From Alectoria sarmentosa (Eukaryota; Ascomycota; Lecanoromycetes; Lecanorales; Parmeliaceae), in contig WOGZ01000085.1 of assembly GCA_009733775.1 (NCBI GenBank), positions 51,424-115,423 on the forward strand: a DNA stretch of 64,000 nt, written 5' to 3'. The notes beneath the pieces were generated by a model, which was given only the letters and a program-made list of their open reading frames with translations, made no database searches and was not told the DNA's origin. Shown one piece after another: positions 58,861 to 64,000 of the stretch (positions are counted from its first letter, which is position 1; each line of letters begins with the position of its first letter). Both the position numbers and the translations under genes were made by a program.

Positions 58861-59573
58861 TCTTAATTCTAACCGTTGTCCAGCATCCCGGAGTCGTGAA
58901 AGTGGAGATGAAGTATACCAATGCTCCTTTGCACGTGCTATTTTCGTTCTGCTAAAGCGAGTTGCAAAAAAAGAGGCACTCAGTCACACAGATCAAACAA
59001 GGATCCGACCGACTCATAAGACGTACTCTCTGCGAACCTGTGTCGTGCGGATGGGAGGAAGGTAATATCCATCCACATTCATCAAGACGGCTCGACGAAG
59101 CCGGGTCCCCGAAGTTAGAAGGAAAGGGGAAACAGATGAAGAATGAGTCGGTCCGTTATTCTTTCCGACTTCTACGAGGAGATTAGTTGATAGATTGCGA
59201 TCTAGACCTCACTGATACTATGTGCAGCACTGATGGTGGGGCCAATGAGGATGGGATATGGGCAGTGACAGTATTTTCGGCAGTGGTTCGACTTCTTAAT
59301 TGTTTGCTTGATGGTAGACTGAAGAGCAGAATGGCATGTCGATACCGTTGACGAGAGCGAGAATGCTTAACAACAAGGGTAGACGGAAATCAAACCCATT
59401 TTTCATACGCGCAACGGCTCAACATTAGAGACTTCACGACTCATGAATTCGAGCAAATCCGCATTTCCAAGGGTACAAACCCGGCGACCGCCTGTCTTTG
59501 AAAATACGTAGCCTCTGAGTTGAATGACAATTTGGATAAAGACAAGAAAAGACCGAACCAAGCAAAGCTGTTT
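58861..59573. other. Spacer without a supported gene
   Basis: Probably includes the 3' untranslated region of the carboxypeptidase gene on its right. Nothing else is visible. Confidence 0.4.
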
Positions 59574-61428
59574 TTATATGTCCGCCGCGTCAAAGTTGCG
59601 TATCATCTCTGCACACGTCATCAGCAATGTCCTCGTCAGTAGCTTCGGGAGTGGTAGAATGACAGAATGAAGACAAGCCCGGGGACTCACCGTAATACAA
59701 CCTCATTCCCTCCAAATGCGCTGCCATATCAATGTGCTCGTCAGTAGTATGCACACCAAACCTCGTCCCCTGCCTTGCTGGCGAGAAGCGGTAAATATTC
59801 TTCGTCAGGTTCCAGTATTGAATAGTATCGGTGTTCCCTTGCATTATGTCACCAACGGGGATGACCTTCTTGCCCTCAAGTGTTTTGGTGTCTTCGAAGA
59901 CTTGACGGATGGTGCCACTGAAAATATGCCAGACTGGATTTTGGATGTCTGTAGGGGAGATTGGGGAGGGTGAGAGGTCATTCAGACTATTGAGGTATAG
60001 GGTTCCGAAAGATGACTTCGGTTCCTCCTCGCTACTGGATTCATTCCTACTTTCTGCGCTACTCTTGCCGCCAAAACCTTCAACGTTGACGTTGTGGTTG
60101 CGGGCAATAGGCTCTAGGAGATTTGCAATCTTGCTCTTGACGATGTCCAGGGAGTCATGAGGAGCGATGCGGTAGTTGATGGTCGCGGAGACAGTCTCTG
60201 GAAGTGCGTTCACTTTATCCCCACCCTTGACAATGTCCACCGCCTGCGACGTCTGCATCGAAAATCGGATCCGCGGTCCTCGCTCATCTGCAAGCTTCTT
60301 CCCAATCTCCGTACCGTCGTCATTACGCTGCAGAGAACGTCGCAGCCATGGTTCTAGGTCTTGCGGTGTATATTTGGCTTCGCATTCCAGAAAGCCTCGG
60401 AGAGGGTTCTCCTTGGTGAGTTTTGGCGTGTAAGGATTCTGCTCTAGGGCAACTATCATTTCGGCTATAATGCCAATGCCGGTGTGTGCAGGTGGTCGCG
60501 AGCTGTGGCCACCAGAAGTCTCGAGGACAAGTTGGGCATCCATATATCCTTTCTCCGCCACGGCGGGGCGAGCGTAGACATAATCGCCTACGGTCGTCAG
60601 ACCCATACCTCCTTCGTCGAGGATCAGAACGAAGCCATCACGGCCCCAAGCTCTCTCAAGTACTTCTGCAATTTTGGCAGCACCGCGGACACCGCCAGTC
60701 TCTTCGTCGAAACCAAAAGCTAGCACAACAGAGCGTCTAGGTTTCCAGTCCTGCGATATTAGGGATTCGACTACCGACATGATACCAATGAGATTGTTTT
60801 TGCAGTCACTGGATCCGCGGCCCCAGAGATACTGGCCGTCGTAGTGAGGCTCGAATGGAGGGTATGTCCATTTGGAGAGGGAGGTAGCGGGAACGACGTC
60901 TTGGTGAGCGGTCAGGAGGAGCGGTTTGAGTTCTTGGGATGTGCCTTGAAAGATGTATACGAGTCCGTATCGGTTTACTTTCTCCAGCTTTTTCTGGCCG
61001 TGAATAAGAGGGAAGAGGTCTTTCAGCGTGTCGTGGAAGCCATCGAAAGTTCTCCACCGCGGATCGTCATCAACGTCCCCGTTATCGTCAAAGGTTTCCG
61101 TGGGGCATTTTACAGCCGCAGAGAGTCTTTGAATTTGCTTTTGTAGAGAGGTATCGAGGCTGAAGTCCTTGGATGGCAGCAAGTTGTCATTACTGGCTTT
61201 CATGGCGTCTGGGTCTGCCAGAGGACACCAAGATTCGAAATCGCCGTGGTCCCCGATACCCGAAAACACAATAGAGGGTCCAAAATGGGCGGACAATTGC
61301 CACAAAGTTAGAAGGATGACGAGAAAGACGGCGATCTTCTTCCAATTCTGCTTGATGGTGGTCTTGTCCATTGATTTCATGTTTGCCTGCTTTTCAGGCG
61401 AATAGAAATGTTGGTTGGGAGGGCTCAT
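59574..61428 (-). CDS. CPS1: Vacuolar Gly-Xaa carboxypeptidase-like M20 metallopeptidase
   Basis: Two exons on the minus strand (59691-61428 and 59574-59608) give 590 residues, the usual size of yeast CPS1-type enzymes. Basic N-terminus plus one membrane anchor (KKIAVFLVILLTLWQLSAHF, ~30-49), so the enzyme is delivered to the vacuole as a type II protein. Zinc-site motifs: LLLTAHQDVVP (His175, Asp177), LWGRGSSDCKNN (Asp208), GFDEETGG (catalytic Glu242 and Glu243), LILDEGG, and the distal His in TTDEHIDMAAH (~561). The small last exon restores the family ending LYYEMIRNFDAADI; reading through the intron gives an unrelated tail, so the splice is preferred. It releases C-terminal residues from short peptides for amino-acid recycling. 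Confidence 0.92.
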
Positions 61429-62640
61429 TCTACCGTTTATAAGGTCTTCTCCCTTCCATCACGAAGCAAGCCCGCATGATCATTTTGACACTTTCTGTGG
61501 AGAAAGTGGAGTTTTTATATTTTCCAGACCCCGCTCAAGAACAAAGCACAGGGCCGCGGGCGTTTGCTTTCGGACACGACTTTCGGATATGACATTAAGG
61601 GCACGAAAAAGCAAGGTTCTTCCCCCAGACTCCCTCGACTCCACGGCGACAGATATCAATAAATTAACAGTTGACTTGTATGCTTGCTCAGATGCAAATA
61701 CAGAATTTGTCATGTCTCAACAACTGTCATCCCTAAACCATGTGTATCCATCATGTTCAACCAGACAAAAAATCTCAAACAGCACGAGGGCACCATGTGA
61801 AAGCCTTTGCCCTGAACCAGTCAAATGACCTCCATATCCATAGTCTCCTTTAATCGGCCCGAAATACCGCGCATCGAGTAATAAAGACTTTGACGGCATA
61901 TGCTTTCTCTCTACATGAGATATATGGCAGCGCTCTTCTTGCTCTCCAAGACGGCCCGAGTCCATATGCCACACGCGATGCAAAGAGGAAGACAAAGAAT
62001 ATCTGTCGGCGTAGGCAAATGCGGACCTTTTCAATTGGCTGAACGTTCCAAACTTCCTCTCTCAGCGTGTTCCAGCAGCTCAAACCGCTTTGCCAATCCC
62101 CAACATTAACACACGGTCAGTATCGTGTAATTGGAAGAGAGGCTGAAGAGCACAGGGTGGCAATTTTGCCTGGAAACTATAGCTGGACTTGAGACCCAGA
62201 GCTCCCGTCAAGTCGGCTATTTCTACCGTGACTTCCCGCAAAGGGAGCCCCTTCGTTGAGGTGCCAATAAATCAACAGTCTCTGAGCCGGTTAAGCCTCT
62301 CGACCGGACAGTACCGCAGCCCATCCCCAGAGCGAGACAGCTCCCTCCTGATACTCTCTCCAAGCTCAGATACTCCCATCAACAGATGCGGCCAAGTCTC
62401 GAGGGGGCTACGTCGTTGCATTCACGCCAGATTTGAGCCTTTGGTCGGGCTTGCAGTGCAGTACAGTCCTAAACCTCCAACGCAACATTTTACAGGCCCG
62501 CTTCATTGACAGCACACGTTGTTGAATAACCAGATCTATTAAGATCAAACGCCGAATAGAGAAAGCAATTATTAGTAATTCTTCGAAGTTTTACAGACAA
62601 CATGTCAGGCATCACATGAACATTGTGTCTCTCAACGAGG
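61429..62640. other. Spacer without a supported gene
   Basis: Upstream region of the carboxypeptidase gene, then sequence with only short frames of no recognisable content. Confidence 0.4.
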
Positions 62641-62784
62641 AATAGTTACGACGCTGAGACAATATCTGCTCGACCCTTCAGATAAGTTGATGAATAGACT
62701 CTACAAGCTTGAGGAACGTCAATTGACCGCTATGAATTCATTCGGGCAAAATCAAGCACAGTGAAGCGTTACCATTAGCTCTCG

Positions 62785-63090
62785 AGATGACACACTGGAA
62801 ACGCTTGACGCTCGATACAAGAAGCTGAAAGAGAATATCCAACAATCAAAGAGCAGTACTTAGAGCCTGAAGCATCAGAACCAAATAACCGAGAATCTAC
62901 TGACTTCCCGGAAACAGCAAGCAGCACTGAAAGAGACCCAGACCGACGAGCTTTTGATCGAAAAGAACCGCCAGACCGAGCAGAACTGACTCCGATGAGC
63001 TCCAATCTCGGCTGACCAAGCAAACAGAAGCCGTGGACAAAAAGGAGAAGGAGCAAGGCCATCAGGAAGCAAACCAGGCGGATTTCTTCT
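62785..63090 (+). pseudogene. Decayed coiled-coil coding fragment
   Basis: The frame reads LETLDARYKKLKENIQQSKS, a stop, SLKHQNQITENLLTSRKQQA and LKETQTDELLIEKNRQTEQN, a stop, and then in another frame LTKQTEAVDKKEKEQGHQEA. The Lys/Glu/Gln/Leu-rich heptad-like pattern is typical of coiled coils. In-frame stops and a frame change show it is not intact. No family can be named. Confidence 0.4.
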
Positions 63091-63320
63091 CCATCAAAGG
63101 CGGACTTTGCAGGCGGAGTTGGCGGAGTCCACCAAGGCGGAGTTTCCCCCTCCCCAAAGACGGCTTTTTGATTCTCTCACCAAGGCGGCTTTGGGTTCTT
63201 CCCCCCAAGGCGGAGTCAATCCCCGATAAATCCGCCAAATCCGCCTTGGTGGAAGGGAACTCCGCCTTGGTAGGAAAACTCCAATAGATCCGTCAATTCC
63301 GCCTCGGTGGGAGGAAAATC
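63071..63320. repeat. Cluster of direct and inverted GGCGGA repeats
   Basis: At least six GGCGGA-type copies on the plus strand (for example ACCAAGGCGGAGTTTCCC near 63129-63146) and four inverted copies TCCGCC (for example GGGAACTCCGCCTTGGT near 63256-63272) within 250 bp. The direct and inverted arms share up to 17 matching bases, so the region could fold into long hairpins. Confidence 0.75.
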
Positions 63321-64000
63321 TGTTGAAATATATTCAGAATGGATGAATTAATTATTCAAGATGTCTCTGGGACAAGTAGTATATACAGTATCGAAATTAG
63401 GTGTTTCGGAATACGAGGTGACTGGGATGTCTTGGGAGCCAAATTTTGACAAAATCCCGCCATGGTGGGACTCACCTCTAACAGCGTGTTCTTATCCGCA
63501 GCGATAGCAACATAGACCGAGTCCATATCCAATCAAAATCTCAATGTATCAAGCCTGGAGTAGCAATTCTATCAACCAGCCACGAAGACACGTTCGGTGG
63601 GGTTGGGAAACAATGCCACATTGAAATAATCATCATTCCCATCCCAACAACCCACGCTCTCAGCACTCCCATCAAACACGGTACCGCGACTAAGATTCTC
63701 CCAGATGCAAATTTCCACAAAGTCTTCCTCCGCAGTCCATCCACGCCGCCAGCCTCGTACTCCAAGTACGATCGAGACGACGACCGCAACCCAACCCAAC
63801 CCAACTGAACCCAATTCGGCCCTCCCCCTCGCCTACTCCACCCCCCCGCCCCGGTTCAAACTTCCAGCCAGTTTTACCAAGTCGTATCTAAACTCCTCGC
63901 ACAGACTGCTCGTTTTTCCCTCGTCGGTAGATTTTCCCAATCAAGTCATGTTAACCTCCGCCTCAAGTACTCCCCGCTCCACTACACTCCCCAACCATCC
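63321..64000. other. Right end of window; possible small gene on the minus strand
   Basis: A minus-strand frame at 63572-63814 encodes a hydrophobic start (WVAVVVSIVLGV) and a polar tail with DYFNVALFPNPTERV, which could be a small membrane protein or chance. It is not convincing enough to call as a gene. Confidence 0.3.

Noticed and set aside
63572..63814. Small membrane protein on the minus strand at the right edge
   Set aside because: One hydrophobic segment and short length are not enough without a family match or splice support.

Overview
The window looks like nuclear DNA of a filamentous ascomycete (Pezizomycotina; a Dothideomycete is my best guess, not proven). Reasons: protein-coding genes interrupted by many short GT-AG introns of about 45-90 bp with CTGAC/CTAAC-like branch points, fungal-specific families (DNMT5, CPS1-type M20 peptidase, Fungal_trans_2-like regulator, NRPS), an intron-containing nuclear tRNA, and an AT-rich block produced by RIP-like C-to-T mutation of a retrotransposon.

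Layout. 0.3-8.4 kb: one eight-exon gene for a DNMT5-type protein of about 2,563 residues (cytosine methyltransferase + SNF2 ATPase + RING). 10.2-17.4 kb: a small metabolic group made of a TauD-type dioxygenase (minus), a divergent FAD amine oxidoreductase (plus), a decayed reading frame and an MFS transporter (plus). 17.4-19.1 kb: a dense patch of simple repeats including a 20-bp minisatellite. 19.6-20.4 kb: a type II membrane protein. 22.1-27.1 kb: two pseudogenes (aspartyl-protease-like, amidase) around a tRNA-Glu(UUC). 27.13-32.99 kb: a GC-rich 14-bp minisatellite split by a Ty1/copia LTR retrotransposon of 5,481 bp with matching 222-bp LTRs and a 5-bp target duplication; its interior is saturated with transition mutations. 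34-36.2 kb: a C2H2-type regulatory-like protein. 39.3-40.0 kb: a GNAT acetyltransferase. 42.3-45.8 kb: a single-module NRPS (A-T-C). 46.58-46.69 kb: an assembly gap. 47.9-49.9 kb: a Fungal_trans_2-like protein. 51.9-54.4 kb: a divergent pair of related small secreted proteins. 55.8-56.6 kb: an unknown membrane protein. 57.3-58.9 kb: an SRPK-like kinase pseudogene. 59.6-61.4 kb: a CPS1-like carboxypeptidase. The right end is mostly non-coding, with a decayed coiled-coil frame and a cluster of GGCGGA repeats.

How it fits together. The methyltransferase-ATPase gene and the heavily mutated retroelement put a DNA methylation enzyme and the product of a C-to-T genome-defence process in one window; cytosines in CpG appear comparatively spared in the mutated block, which is the wrong direction for simple decay of CpG methylation. 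The dioxygenase, amine oxidoreductase and MFS genes could form a small nitrogen/sulfur-compound utilisation or tailoring set, but that is inference from proximity. Exon boundaries were set by hand from splice signals and reading-frame continuity. Several intergenic stretches longer than 1 kb show no gene I can support.
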